Part shown: positions 21,215 to 28,880 of the stretch, piece by piece | How the letters are laid out: each line of letters begins with the position of its first letter | Numbering within the stretch: the stretch's first letter is position 1 | From: CAZAMP01 sp964486455 | Lineage (GTDB): Bacteria; Eisenbacteria; RBG-16-71-46; CAZAMP01 | DNA length: 38,275 nucleotides | NCBI GenBank assembly: GCA_964486455.1 | Contig: CAZAMP010000041.1 | Span: 1 to 38,275 of the forward strand | Reading direction: 5' to 3' | The notes under the pieces: model-generated | Databases searched by the model: none | The model's input: the letters and a program-made list of their open reading frames with translations, nothing else | What the model was told of the DNA's origin: nothing | Translations under genes and position numbers: made by a program

Positions 21215-23185
21215 CTACAGATAACGCCGAAACCAATCAACGATCCGGTTCAGGCGCTCCAGCCGGTTCTGAGGCCGCCCGCCGCGTGAGAGCCCGTGGC
21301 TCTCTCCTTCGAAACGGATCAGCTCGACGGTCTTCTTCTGCACCTTGAGGAAGGTGAAAAGCTCATCCGCCTGGCTGACCGGACACCGGAGGTCGTTCTC
21401 ACTGTGGATGATGAGGAGCGGCGTCCGCATGTTGCCGGCGTAGTGGTTCGGCGACTGCCGCAGGTACTTGAGCGGCTTCTCCCAGGGATAGGCCTCGAAC
21501 CGGTTCTTCTCGTACCAGCCGAAGTCGCTCGCGCCGAACTGGATGAGCCGGTTGCCGGCCTGGCGCTGCGTGACGGCCGCCTTGAAACGATTCGTGTGCC
21601 CGACGATCCAGGTCGTCATGAATCCGCCGTACGAGCCGCCCGTCACGCCCATGCGGCGGCCGTCCACGTACGGCTTCCGCGACATCGAGGAGGTCACGGC
21701 CATGAGATCATCGTAGTCGATGGTGCCCCAGCGGCCCTCGATCGACTTCACCCAGTCCAATCCGTATCCGCTCGAGCCCCGAGGGTTCGTGAAACAGACC
21801 ACGTATCCGTGCGCGGCCAGAAGGTGAAACTCATGGAAGTACGTGTAGCCATACTGCGCCATCGGGCCACCGTGGATCTCGAGAATCATCGGGTACTTCC
21901 GGTCGCGACGGAATCCCGGCGGCTTCAGAATCCAGCCGTGGATCTTGCCGCCGTCGCCCTTGAACCAGGTCTCTTCCGGCTCGGTGAGGGTCAGACGGTT
22001 GAAGAACGCGCGATTGACCTGGGTGAGGCGCTTCGCACGGGCGGAACCGTCGAGACGGAAGCTGTAAATGTCCCCGGCGTCCATCATCGTCGCCGAAGAC
22101 GCGGCCGCGTGGATCCCGTCCGCCCCGCAGCCGACGATGTTCACGTCGCCGCCGAGTTCCAGGCGAAGCGTTCCGCCGGCCCGAGGGACCGAGTAAATGC
22201 GGCAGGCGCCGAACTCGTTCACGGCGATCGCGATCCGCCACTCGTCACCGTCCTTGTAGGGATGCATGATCGCCGTCTCGCCCTGAGCGGTGTCGGTCAC
22301 GACGTCGTTGAACGGGAAGTTGTCGAGACCGGGGCTGAGGTCCTTGTACGACTCCTTCGTGAGGCCCACTTCCCAGATCTTGTACTTCCTCTTGATCCAC
22401 TCGCCGGGACCACCGAAGTGCCCGGCGAAGAAAAGCGATCGCCCGTCCGGCGCCCAGGCCAGCATGCCCTTCGGCCCCTGGCGCCTCGTGATCTGCCGCG
22501 GGCGTCCGCCTTTCGCGCGGACGACGTAAAGGTGCTGCGTCTCGAGCTCGTAGTCGCGGTCGTCGGCCATGTTCGCGACAAACGCGATCCACTTGCCGTT
22601 GGGGCTCCAAACCGGGCTCTCGACATCGTACTCGCCCTTCGTGATCGCCTTTCCTTTTCCGTTCCGGGCGTTGACGACCCAGATGTGCCAGTGGTCCTTC
22701 GGCAGGAAGCCGTCGCCGTCGAGCTTGTGCCAGAGGCGCGTGATGTGTTTGTACTGGGCCTTCTTGGCCTTCTCCTTCGGGTCCTCTTTCTTCTGCACGC
22801 GGTGGGAGAAGAGGAGTTGCTTCCCGTCTGGACTGTAGGCGAGCTCGTAGAACCCCCCTTCGAGCCGCGTGAGCTGGCGGGCCTCGCCGCCGTCGACCGG
22901 GATGACCCAGACGTTCGTCATCTTGTCCCGAGTAGAAAGAAAGGCGATCTCCTTCCCATCGGGCCGCCAGACGGGCCGGAAGTCGGTCGCCGTGCCGCGC
23001 GTGAGCTGACGCGACCGTCCTCCCTTGGCGGACACCAGGTGGAGATCAGCGATGTAGCGGTTGTTCTTCGGATCGAAGCGCTTCAAGCCGTAGACGATCT
23101 GCGTCCCATCCGGGGAGATCACCGGGCTCATCGGAAACACCAGCTTGAAGAGGTCGTCCGCACGGAGCTTTCGTCGCCGGGGCAT
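21215..23185 (-). CDS. S9 family serine peptidase (prolyl oligopeptidase / acylaminoacyl-peptidase type)
   Basis: A 656-residue enzyme with an N-terminal seven-bladed beta-propeller of TolB/DPP-like repeats (SPDGTQIVYG, RPDGKEIAF, SPDGKQLLF, SPNGKWIAF, APDGRSLFF) and a C-terminal alpha/beta hydrolase domain. The triad is S518 in GGSYGGF, D598 in SENDLRCP and H630 in EGESHGLS. It cleaves short peptides or removes acylated N-terminal residues. No signal peptide is seen, so it should be cytoplasmic. The ATG at 23185 follows GGAAGGAGGGGA. It appears to be the first gene of the reverse-strand run through trpS, leuD, GNAT and MBL. A long open frame on the opposite strand across it is a high-GC shadow. 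Confidence 0.96.
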   Translation of the reverse strand: MPRRRKLRADDLFKLVFPMSPVISPDGTQIVYGLKRFDPKNNRYIADLHLVSAKGGRSRQLTRGTATDFRPVWRPDGKEIAFLSTRDKMTNVWVIPVDGGEARQLTRLEGGFYELAYSPDGKQLLFSHRVQKKEDPKEKAKKAQYKHITRLWHKLDGDGFLPKDHWHIWVVNARNGKGKAITKGEYDVESPVWSPNGKWIAFVANMADDRDYELETQHLYVVRAKGGRPRQITRRQGPKGMLAWAPDGRSLFFAGHFGGPGEWIKRKYKIWEVGLTKESYKDLSPGLDNFPFNDVVTDTAQGETAIMHPYKDGDEWRIAIAVNEFGACRIYSVPRAGGTLRLELGGDVNIVGCGADGIHAAASSATMMDAGDIYSFRLDGSARAKRLTQVNRAFFNRLTLTEPEETWFKGDGGKIHGWILKPPGFRRDRKYPMILEIHGGPMAQYGYTYFHEFHLLAAHGYVVCFTNPRGSSGYGLDWVKSIEGRWGTIDYDDLMAVTSSMSRKPYVDGRRMGVTGGSYGGFMTTWIVGHTNRFKAAVTQRQAGNRLIQFGASDFGWYEKNRFEAYPWEKPLKYLRQSPNHYAGNMRTPLLIIHSENDLRCPVSQADELFTFLKVQKKTVELIRFEGESHGLSRGGRPQNRLERLNRIVDWFRRYL

Positions 23186-23372
23186 ACGTCATCCCCTCCT
23201 TCCCATCTCGATTGCATACGGATGAAGAGAGACCGGACGACTTTACACCATGGCCACTCACGCCGCTAGGTGGCCGGACGTGCAAGCAATTCGAATCGGC
23301 CCGATTTCCCTAATCATAAGATTGACGACCACCGATACCTGAATACGGACGGTGCGATATTCCGCTCACGTC

Positions 23373-23570
23373 CTACTCCGCGACGCAACTCCGCTCCGTG
23401 ACCACCCCGTGCTTCAGCGTGGCCGACACGCGGCATTCGTCATCTGTCATCATGAGATCCAGAGCAGCCGTGGTGGGATGCGGTGGTTGTGAGGTGATCT
23501 CGTCCGGGATCACACACTCCCCCGGGCCTCGGAATGCGCCTTGCCTCTCATCATTCCGCCATTCCGCCAC
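23373..23570 (-). CDS. Possible small hypothetical protein, 65 aa
   Basis: A short frame that I do not recognise. It starts at GTG 23570 right after an excellent ribosome site (AGGAGGAG, then AGCC), and its second half uses G/C-ending codons as real genes here do. It has three cysteines (GECVIP, DDECRV, RSCVAE) and no membrane segment or signal peptide. It lies in the 750-base gap 23186-23941, which otherwise holds only the weak frame at 23675 and the promoter at 23878. No function can be offered. Confidence 0.35.
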   Translation of the reverse strand: MAEWRNDERQGAFRGPGECVIPDEITSQPPHPTTAALDLMMTDDECRVSATLKHGVVTERSCVAE

Positions 23571-23674
23571 GGCTCTCCTCCTCGCGGACTCCCTCCAGAG
23601 GGCCCTTCCCCCTCAGACCGGCGTGTGGCACCGTGATCGCCGTTCGATATCCAGTTCCGGCGCTCGCCCGACAC

Positions 23675-23911
23675 ATGACCCGGACGGAAAGCATCTGGTT
23701 CCTGTTGGCCACCGGTGTGCAGTTCGTGATCGGGTTCTGGTTCCTCTTCGCGCTGCCGCGCGACTTCATGTTGCTCTTCATGGGCGGACGACTCGTCGGC
23801 ACGATCGCGCTCGGGCCGGGCGACAGGGCTCCTCCGTCACATAGCGCCGGCGCCTGTGCCTTTCGGCCGGGCACGGGCGCATGTTACAATTCACACAGGT
23901 TTTACTGCTGA
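23675..23911 (+). pseudogene. Possible truncated small membrane protein
   Basis: The first ~50 codons encode two likely membrane stretches (SIWFLLATGVQFVIGFWFLF and MLLFMGGRLVGTIAL) with the strong G/C third-position bias of true genes here. After about codon 52 the bias fades and the frame runs through the promoter element at 23878-23894 to a stop at 23911. No ribosome site is seen before the ATG. It could be the remnant of a membrane protein gene or a small gene with a decayed end. Function unknown. Confidence 0.3.
23878..23894 (+). promoter_or_regulatory. Extended -10 promoter, copy 2 of the 17-bp repeated element
   Basis: CGCATGTTACAATTCAC holds TGT-TACAAT, an extended -10. The expected start near 23897 gives a 45-base leader with AGGAGG at 23931-23936 before the metalloprotease ATG. 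It matches the element at 15852-15868 in 16 of 17 bases. Confidence 0.5.
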
Positions 23912-23941
23912 AATCACCACCAACGTCTCAGGAGGAACATC

Positions 23942-25633
23942 ATGCGGATAGGCTATGCCCTTCTCATTCTCGCTGCCCTTTCGACCTTCGCAACGGTCAC
24001 GTCGGCCGAGGATCGGCCGGACCATGCCCGCTGTGCGGTGCCCTTGCTGCGCGACATCGTCGGGGAAGACATCTGGTCGGAGGCCGGGGAGAACGTGCGC
24101 AGCCTCCCATGCGATCACACACCCGTCGGCCCCCCGCCCAATCCCGGCATCGGGGATTCGTGGGATTGGTACATCTGGCGGCTCAACGGCTACCCGCAGG
24201 CCGATCTGCGCTCATGCACCGTTCGCGGGATGGGACCGAACTGCTACGTAGTGGTCGAGGACTCGCAGTGGAATCTGAACATCAACCAAGCGCAGGTAGA
24301 CACGATCGTGGCCCACTTCGAGGATCGCTCGATCGGCGAGTTCTCGGATATGGGGATCTGGGACCTCAATCGTCTCCACTTCGGCGACCCGCCCAACAAC
24401 ATCGACAAGGACCCGCGCGTCTACATCCTCTACTACGATTTCGACGTGAGCTCGGACGGCTTCTTCTGGATCTTCGACCAGCAATGTGACGACGTCGCTC
24501 AGTTCCATTCGAACGAGACGGACGTCGTGTACATGAACTGCAGCGACTACGATCCCGCGGGCGCATACTTGCTGGCGGTCCTGGCCCACGAGTTCGAGCA
24601 TCTCATCCACGAGAACTATGACTCGAACGAAGTGTCATGGGTCGACGAAGGACTTGCGGAGCTCGCGATGTGGCTCTATGGGAACCCCGATAACATATCG
24701 GCTTTCAACTCGAACCCGGATCGCCAGCTCACGATGTTCGACGGGGTCTGGGCCGACTACATCAAGACGTATCTCTGGACGCTCTACTTCTACGAGCGCT
24801 ACGGCGGCCAGCCGGCGATCCGCGCGCTCGTGGAAGAGCCGCTGAACAGCATTTCGGGCTACGAGGCCGTCCTGGATGACCTCGGTTACAGCGAGAGCTT
24901 CGCGGACGTCTTCTCCGACTGGGTCGTCGCGAACTACTTGGACGACACGTCGATCTACGACGGCCGCTACGGCTATCTCGGCGATGATCTGCCCCCGTTC
25001 AACCCGTTCGTGACGTCCTCGTCGTATCCCGTCGGCCCCAACATGACGCTCGTGAGCTATTGGGCCGCCGACTACGCGCGCTACTTGAACGGGACGGACC
25101 TGACGATGACGTTCGACGGGTCGGACAACAACAGCTTCGCCGTGCGCGCGCTGCTCATTGACGACCTGAACGACACCGAGGTCGTCGACATGACGCTCGA
25201 CGCCGCGGAGGACGGCATGCTCAACCTTCCCCAGGTCGGGGACACGCACGAGGAAGCCGTCATGGTCTACGCGTCGATCTCGAGCATCGGGACACGGACC
25301 TACACGTATGGCGCCACGCAGGGCGCGGTGGGTGTTCCGGCGGAAGGCGGACCGAGTGCGCTGGCCCTGACGGCGCTCGGGGCAGCGGTTCGGCCAACGC
25401 TTCGTTGGGGTGTGCCTAGCGATGCGGACGGCGAATCGATCCGCCTGGAGCTATTCGATCTGTCCGGGCGAAGCGTTCACACCATCGCGGATCTGCCGGT
25501 CCGGGCGGGCTGGCACGAGTTCACGTGGGACGGCCGCTCGGATGCGGGTGATGTTTTGGCGTCGGGACGGTATTTTGCGCGCCTGACGCTCGGGGACACA
25601 CACGCAGTCACCCCCGTGACACTTCTGCGGTAA
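23942..25633 (+). CDS. Secreted zinc metalloprotease (HExxH...E, M6/M30-like) with FlgD-type Ig tail
   Basis: A 563-residue exported protein. A signal peptide ends near residue 22 (TSA-E). The catalytic core has H216-E217-F-E-H220 in LAHEFEHLIH and the third ligand E236 in WVDEGLAE. The pattern resembles M30 (hyicolysin) and M6-like gluzincins. Several cysteines lie in the N-terminal part (C31, C57, C92, C101, C182, C200), and stretches rich in Asp/Asn may bind calcium. The last ~80 residues form a FlgD-like Ig domain (LELFDLSGRSV...GWHEFTWDGRSDAG...GRYFARLTLG), a common C-terminal module of secreted proteins in FCB-type and candidate-phylum bacteria. An AGGAGG ribosome site fixes the ATG at 23942. 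The substrate is unknown. Confidence 0.92.
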   Translation: MRIGYALLILAALSTFATVTSAEDRPDHARCAVPLLRDIVGEDIWSEAGENVRSLPCDHTPVGPPPNPGIGDSWDWYIWRLNGYPQADLRSCTVRGMGPNCYVVVEDSQWNLNINQAQVDTIVAHFEDRSIGEFSDMGIWDLNRLHFGDPPNNIDKDPRVYILYYDFDVSSDGFFWIFDQQCDDVAQFHSNETDVVYMNCSDYDPAGAYLLAVLAHEFEHLIHENYDSNEVSWVDEGLAELAMWLYGNPDNISAFNSNPDRQLTMFDGVWADYIKTYLWTLYFYERYGGQPAIRALVEEPLNSISGYEAVLDDLGYSESFADVFSDWVVANYLDDTSIYDGRYGYLGDDLPPFNPFVTSSSYPVGPNMTLVSYWAADYARYLNGTDLTMTFDGSDNNSFAVRALLIDDLNDTEVVDMTLDAAEDGMLNLPQVGDTHEEAVMVYASISSIGTRTYTYGATQGAVGVPAEGGPSALALTALGAAVRPTLRWGVPSDADGESIRLELFDLSGRSVHTIADLPVRAGWHEFTWDGRSDAGDVLASGRYFARLTLGDTHAVTPVTLLR

Positions 25634-25642
25634 GCGAACAAC

Positions 25643-26440
25643 ATGTCCTCTCGCGCCGCGCTGGCGCTCTCGGTCCCGACGCAGCACGGGGCGTGGGCAA
25701 CTCTTGCCGCGTCCTATCTTATCGGGGCGCTGGCGCTGTCGAACCCATCGATCGAGACTCTTCTCATCGCCGTGCCGATCGTGTGCGCCTTTCTCGGTCG
25801 CCAGGCGGTCGCGCGGCGGAGACGGCTTCCCGCGGGAGATTCCCGTCGGCGATCGCTCGTCGGTTGGGCGTCCTGCTACGCGGTGGTCTCGCTACTGGTG
25901 ACGTGCCTGCTCGCGCTCGAGTTCGATCGTTGGCTGCTGTTTCCGCTCGGGGCCGGCGCCGTGGGACTGATCGCGCTTTCGCTCGCGCTCGAATGGCGAC
26001 GAGTGGATCGGACGACCCTCGGCGAGCTCATCGGTATGGCGGGGCTCAGCGCCGCGCTTCCCGCCACCGTCTACGCGGCGACCGGCATGCTCACCGCGCC
26101 CACCGCGGCGCTCTGGGTTGTCACGTCACTTTTCTTCGGCGGGAGCGTCTTTCGCGTTCGATACCTCGTCCGCAAGCGGCTTGCCGGTCCCGCGGTCCTT
26201 TATCACCTGGCGATCGTCGCGGCGACGGCGGCGGCCGAGTACGCGCGCGTCATTCCACGATGGGAGCTCGTCGCGCTGGTCCCCAGCGCCGTCGCCATGG
26301 TATGGATCGTCGGGCGCCGTGCTGAAGAGCAGGTCCCCATCCGCAGGATCGGCTTTGAGGAGCTCGGACACACGCTGCTCTTCATCGCCATCACACTTAC
26401 CGTGTATCGCACACAGATCCCGGGAGGATTTCTGGAATGA
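25643..26440 (+). CDS. YwiC-like family integral membrane protein
   Basis: A 265-residue membrane protein with about seven to eight hydrophobic helices. Its N-terminus carries the YwiC-family signature VPTQHGAWATL. Charged loops (RRRRLPAGDSRRR) follow the positive-inside pattern. The family has no settled function; in Bacillus subtilis ywiC lies near nitrate-respiration genes. It begins 9 bases after the metalloprotease stop with no clear ribosome site, and overlaps the cupin gene by 4 bases (ATGA), which points to coupled translation. The family call is fairly sure; role unknown. Confidence 0.85.
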   Translation: MSSRAALALSVPTQHGAWATLAASYLIGALALSNPSIETLLIAVPIVCAFLGRQAVARRRRLPAGDSRRRSLVGWASCYAVVSLLVTCLLALEFDRWLLFPLGAGAVGLIALSLALEWRRVDRTTLGELIGMAGLSAALPATVYAATGMLTAPTAALWVVTSLFFGGSVFRVRYLVRKRLAGPAVLYHLAIVAATAAAEYARVIPRWELVALVPSAVAMVWIVGRRAEEQVPIRRIGFEELGHTLLFIAITLTVYRTQIPGGFLE

Positions 26441-26790
26441 GTGACGCCAAGAACCAAGCACCGGAGAGCGGAGAGCTGCCGGCGGCGGAGCCGACGGCTC
26501 TGGCCACGCTGCTCGACTACGTTTCGGGCTCCGTTGTGAGCCGGACACTGGCCAAGAACGCCGGCGGAACCATGACGCTCTTCAGCTTCGACGCGGGTCA
26601 GGAGCTTAGCGAGCACTCCGCGCCGTTCGACGCGTTCGTGCAGGTGCTCGATGGCCGCGTGGAGCTCGTCATCGGTGGGAAGAGCGTGCCGGCGTCGGCG
26701 GGCGAGACCGTCTTGATGCCCGCGAACGTGCCGCACGGATTGAAGGCGGTCGAGCGCTTCAAGATGTTGCTTCTGATGTTGAAAGGATAG
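26437..26790 (+). CDS. Small cupin-domain protein
   Basis: A 117-residue single-domain cupin. It shows a beta-barrel pattern: GGTMTLFSFDAGQELSEHSAPFDAFVQVLDGRVELVIGG... (first cupin motif with one His, H63 region) and GETVLMPANVPHGL (second motif with one His). Such proteins may bind a metal or small molecule or act in sugar or nitrogen metabolism; the metal set here is reduced compared with dioxygenases. ATGA overlap ties it to the YwiC-like gene. It ends at the hairpin 26791-26812. Confidence 0.88.
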   Translation: MSDAKNQAPESGELPAAEPTALATLLDYVSGSVVSRTLAKNAGGTMTLFSFDAGQELSEHSAPFDAFVQVLDGRVELVIGGKSVPASAGETVLMPANVPHGLKAVERFKMLLLMLKG

Positions 26791-26812
26791 AGGGGCGCGA
26801 CGCGCCCCCCTC
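26791..26812. terminator. Bidirectional GC hairpin between convergent genes
   Basis: GGGGCGC-GAC-GCGCCCC (26792-26808) is a perfect 7-bp stem, extendable with a small bulge. It lies exactly between the cupin stop (26790) and the convergent DUF1579 stop (26815). There is no clear T-run on either side, so efficiency is uncertain. Confidence 0.5.
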
Positions 26813-26814
26813 AT

Positions 26815-27414
26815 CTACTGCTTTCGCGTGTACTTGATCACCATGGCAAGCACCTCTTCCGGTGCGCCCACCGCAGTCATGAACATCTCGAACACATAGG
26901 TGTTGTCGCCGGTAATCATCGTCACCATCCGGTGGTTGACCTCCGCGCCGGTCATCGGGTCGGGCATCGAACCCGTGTAGGTCACCGATTTCCCGTCCTC
27001 CGACTTCTCGCCATGCGAAAGCATGTAGCCGGTCCCCATGTTGTCCAGCCACACGCTGAAATAGCGACCCGTCACGTTGTCGTAGCCGTCGATGCTGAAG
27101 CCGTGCATGGGCATTCCCATGAAGTCGCCGGCGGTCGTCCCATGGAGGTAGCGCCCCCCGAGGATCCATTCGTAGTGGGCGGTGCCCGTCGACGTCATCG
27201 GCTCCGGCCCCATATACATCGTGATCTCGGCGTCCCAGTCCCCGACGAAGTACTCGAAGTGCTTGTGGTTCTCAGCCGGGGTCATGGCTTTCTGCCAGGC
27301 GTCCATCTGGGCGGGGTCCGGCTCGTAGCCTCCTTCTCCTTCGGCGAGGGCGGATCCGGTGAGGAGGAGCAGTCCGAGAAGAAGCCCGAGAGGAATCGAG
27401 AAGTGGCGTTCCAT
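26815..27414 (-). CDS. DUF1579 family secreted protein
   Basis: A 199-residue protein with a signal peptide (hydrophobic 8-22, cleavage near ALA-E). It has the DUF1579 pattern FEYFVGDWDAEI, YEWILGGRYL, FMGMPMHGFSIDGYDNVTGRYFSVWLDNMGTGYM, a lipocalin-like beta barrel of unknown role. It is rich in methionine in the middle. Start choice: AAGGAG directly abuts an ATG at 27418-27420, leaving no spacing, whereas the in-frame ATG two codons later (27412-27414) has the normal 6-base gap, so I use 27414. An extended -10 (TGC-TAGCAT, reverse strand, 27472-27464) lies 50 bases upstream. Confidence 0.88.
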   Translation of the reverse strand: MERHFSIPLGLLLGLLLLTGSALAEGEGGYEPDPAQMDAWQKAMTPAENHKHFEYFVGDWDAEITMYMGPEPMTSTGTAHYEWILGGRYLHGTTAGDFMGMPMHGFSIDGYDNVTGRYFSVWLDNMGTGYMLSHGEKSEDGKSVTYTGSMPDPMTGAEVNHRMVTMITGDNTYVFEMFMTAVGAPEEVLAMVIKYTRKQ

Positions 27415-27568
27415 TATCATCTCCTTTTGCGTTCACAAGACACATGGTGAATTGGGTCGGATGATGCTAGCAGAGGCGAGCTGGTAACTCTACGGGCGGT
27501 AGCGTCAAGATCGCACCGGCAAATTATGCACAAACGGTAATTTTAGTCTTGATTGCAAGCCGCAAAAA

Positions 27569-27574
27569 TACGAT
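27569..27574 (+). promoter_or_regulatory. Candidate -10 of the Rrf2 gene, near-leaderless
   Basis: TACGAT lies ten bases before the ATG at 27584, so the transcript would begin within about three bases of it. No ribosome site is visible. A short inverted repeat CTTG-ATTG-CAAG sits at about 27548-27559, where a regulator could bind. The stretch is A/T-rich compared with its surroundings. Support is weak. Confidence 0.3.
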
Positions 27575-27583
27575 CATTGTGTC

Positions 27584-28048
27584 ATGATCTCTAGAGGTGC
27601 AACATATGCTGTGAGAGCGCTCGTCTTTTTGGCAGATCGCGCCGTTGATCGGTGGCTTCTGAGCCGGGAAATCGCCAAGGAACTCTCGCTTCCGCCTCAG
27701 TTTCTTTCGAAGATTCTCGGAACACTTGCAGTAGAAGGAATCCTGATGAGCCAGCGTGGCCGTGCGGGCGGTTTTCGCCTCGCTCGGAAAGCGGAAGAGA
27801 TTTCGTTGCTGGACGTTATCGAGCCCTTCGACCATCTGGGCAGCCGTAGGCACTGTGTCCTGGGACAGGGGATCTGTACCGATTCCAGACCCTGCCCGAT
27901 CCACGACAAGTGGAAGGCAATCTCGGACAACTTCCTCCAGGTGCTCCAGACGACGTCAATCGCCGATCTAGCGAAGCACATCGACCCGGACGGATTCCCG
28001 AAGCGCACGGAAGCAAGTGTCGCCATGACGCGGGACGGGGACGGCTAG
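27584..28048 (+). CDS. Rrf2-family transcriptional regulator with three-cysteine cluster motif
   Basis: A 154-residue winged-helix regulator. It opens ISRGATYAVRALVFLAD, then REIAKELSLPPQFLSKILGTL (recognition helix), a wing SQRGRAGGFRLAR, and the cysteine region C91-x6-C98-x5-C104-PIHDKW. IscR and NsrR hold [2Fe-2S] or [4Fe-4S] clusters on three cysteines at this place, so it probably senses iron-sulfur status, oxygen or NO. The spacing x6/x5 differs slightly from IscR (x5/x5). It lies apart from its neighbours, with the DUF1579 gene divergent and the TetR-cytochrome unit 190 bases downstream, either of which it may control. Confidence 0.93.
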   Translation: MISRGATYAVRALVFLADRAVDRWLLSREIAKELSLPPQFLSKILGTLAVEGILMSQRGRAGGFRLARKAEEISLLDVIEPFDHLGSRRHCVLGQGICTDSRPCPIHDKWKAISDNFLQVLQTTSIADLAKHIDPDGFPKRTEASVAMTRDGDG

Positions 28049-28205
28049 CTCGTGTGACCTCATAGCCGCCAAGTCCTTGAAGGCAGCGGGTTCATCGTAT
28101 AGCGACGTTTCGTGCGGAACGTTGAGTGCGTGCCGGCCGGGCGCCTCCCTTACCTTGCAGGTCTGTGGACGTGGGCAAGTTCTTCAGATATTCTGTGGAA
28201 CAGTG

Positions 28206-28221
28206 GTAAGTAATCACTTAC
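28206..28221 (+). promoter_or_regulatory. Likely TetR operator
   Basis: GTAAGT-AATC-ACTTAC is a perfect 6+6 inverted repeat, 13 bases before the TetR ATG. It stands just downstream of a possible -10 (TATTCT, 28189-28194). Position and symmetry fit autorepression of the TetR-cytochrome operon. Confidence 0.6.
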
Positions 28222-28234
28222 TTATAAGGAAACC

Positions 28235-28867
28235 ATGGAATCGAATCTGAAGAAGCCCAGGACGCAGCGCCTTCCACGGAATGCGCGGCGGGCACAGATC
28301 CTCCGCGTCGCGACGGAGCTGTTCTCGAAGAAAGGTCTCAGTGGTACGCGGACCCGCGAGCTGGCCTGGGCCTGCGGGATAAACGAGTCGGTGATCTACC
28401 GCCACTTCGAGAGCAAGGAGCAGCTCTTCGAGGCCGCCCTCGAGGCCAAGATCCGCGAGTACGACATTCCGGACTTCCTCAGCGGTCTGGATGCCGACCT
28501 CACCACACTCGAGGTCTTCCAAACCATCGCCCTGCGGATTCTCAGCATCGGCATCGAGGACCCGCTGATACACAAGCTCCTTCTCGCGGCGACCTTTGAA
28601 GGAAATGAGGAAACCCACAGGCTCTTCATGACCTGGCGCGTCCCTTTCGTCGAGCATCTCGAAGGCATCATTCGCGATGGGATCGAGCACGGAGAGATGC
28701 GTTCCGTCGATCCGCTGCTCACGGCGAGGGCCTTCGTCGGGCTCGTGATGGATTGCGTGCTCAACTGCAATCTCTGGGGCGAGCTGGGATATGAGAACGT
28801 CCGCCCGGACGAGCTCGTTCAGAACAACGTTCCGATATTCGTCCGCGGACTCATGCTCCAAACCTGA
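28235..28867 (+). CDS. TetR family transcriptional regulator
   Basis: A 210-residue repressor. The N-terminal helix-turn-helix (about 17-64) has RAQILRVATELFSKKGLSGT and the recognition part CGINESVIYRHFESKEQLF. The rest is an all-helical ligand and dimer domain with no recognisable ligand. The ATG at 28235 follows AAGGAAACC. A palindrome 13 bases upstream is its probable operator, and the multiheme cytochrome gene starts 13 bases after its stop, so it likely represses itself and that gene until a ligand, perhaps a quinone-like or toxic compound, is bound (inference). Confidence 0.93.
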   Translation: MESNLKKPRTQRLPRNARRAQILRVATELFSKKGLSGTRTRELAWACGINESVIYRHFESKEQLFEAALEAKIREYDIPDFLSGLDADLTTLEVFQTIALRILSIGIEDPLIHKLLLAATFEGNEETHRLFMTWRVPFVEHLEGIIRDGIEHGEMRSVDPLLTARAFVGLVMDCVLNCNLWGELGYENVRPDELVQNNVPIFVRGLMLQT

Positions 28868-28880
28868 CAAAGGTGTGTCG

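Noticed and set aside
21296..23269. A 657-codon open frame on the forward strand opposite the S9 peptidase
   Set aside because: It mirrors the codon structure of a high-GC gene, is poor in recognisable motifs, has an odd Val/Arg/Glu-rich composition, and the reverse strand encodes a clear S9 peptidase with triad and ribosome site.
23186..23372. A TTCGAAT stretch near 23290 that recalls a tRNA T-loop
   Set aside because: The flanking bases do not pair into a T-stem and no anticodon or acceptor arm can be built around it.
28155..28194. A full -35/-10 promoter for tetR using TTGCAG and TATTCT
   Set aside because: The spacing of 28 bases is far from the usual 17, so only the -10 is kept as possible.
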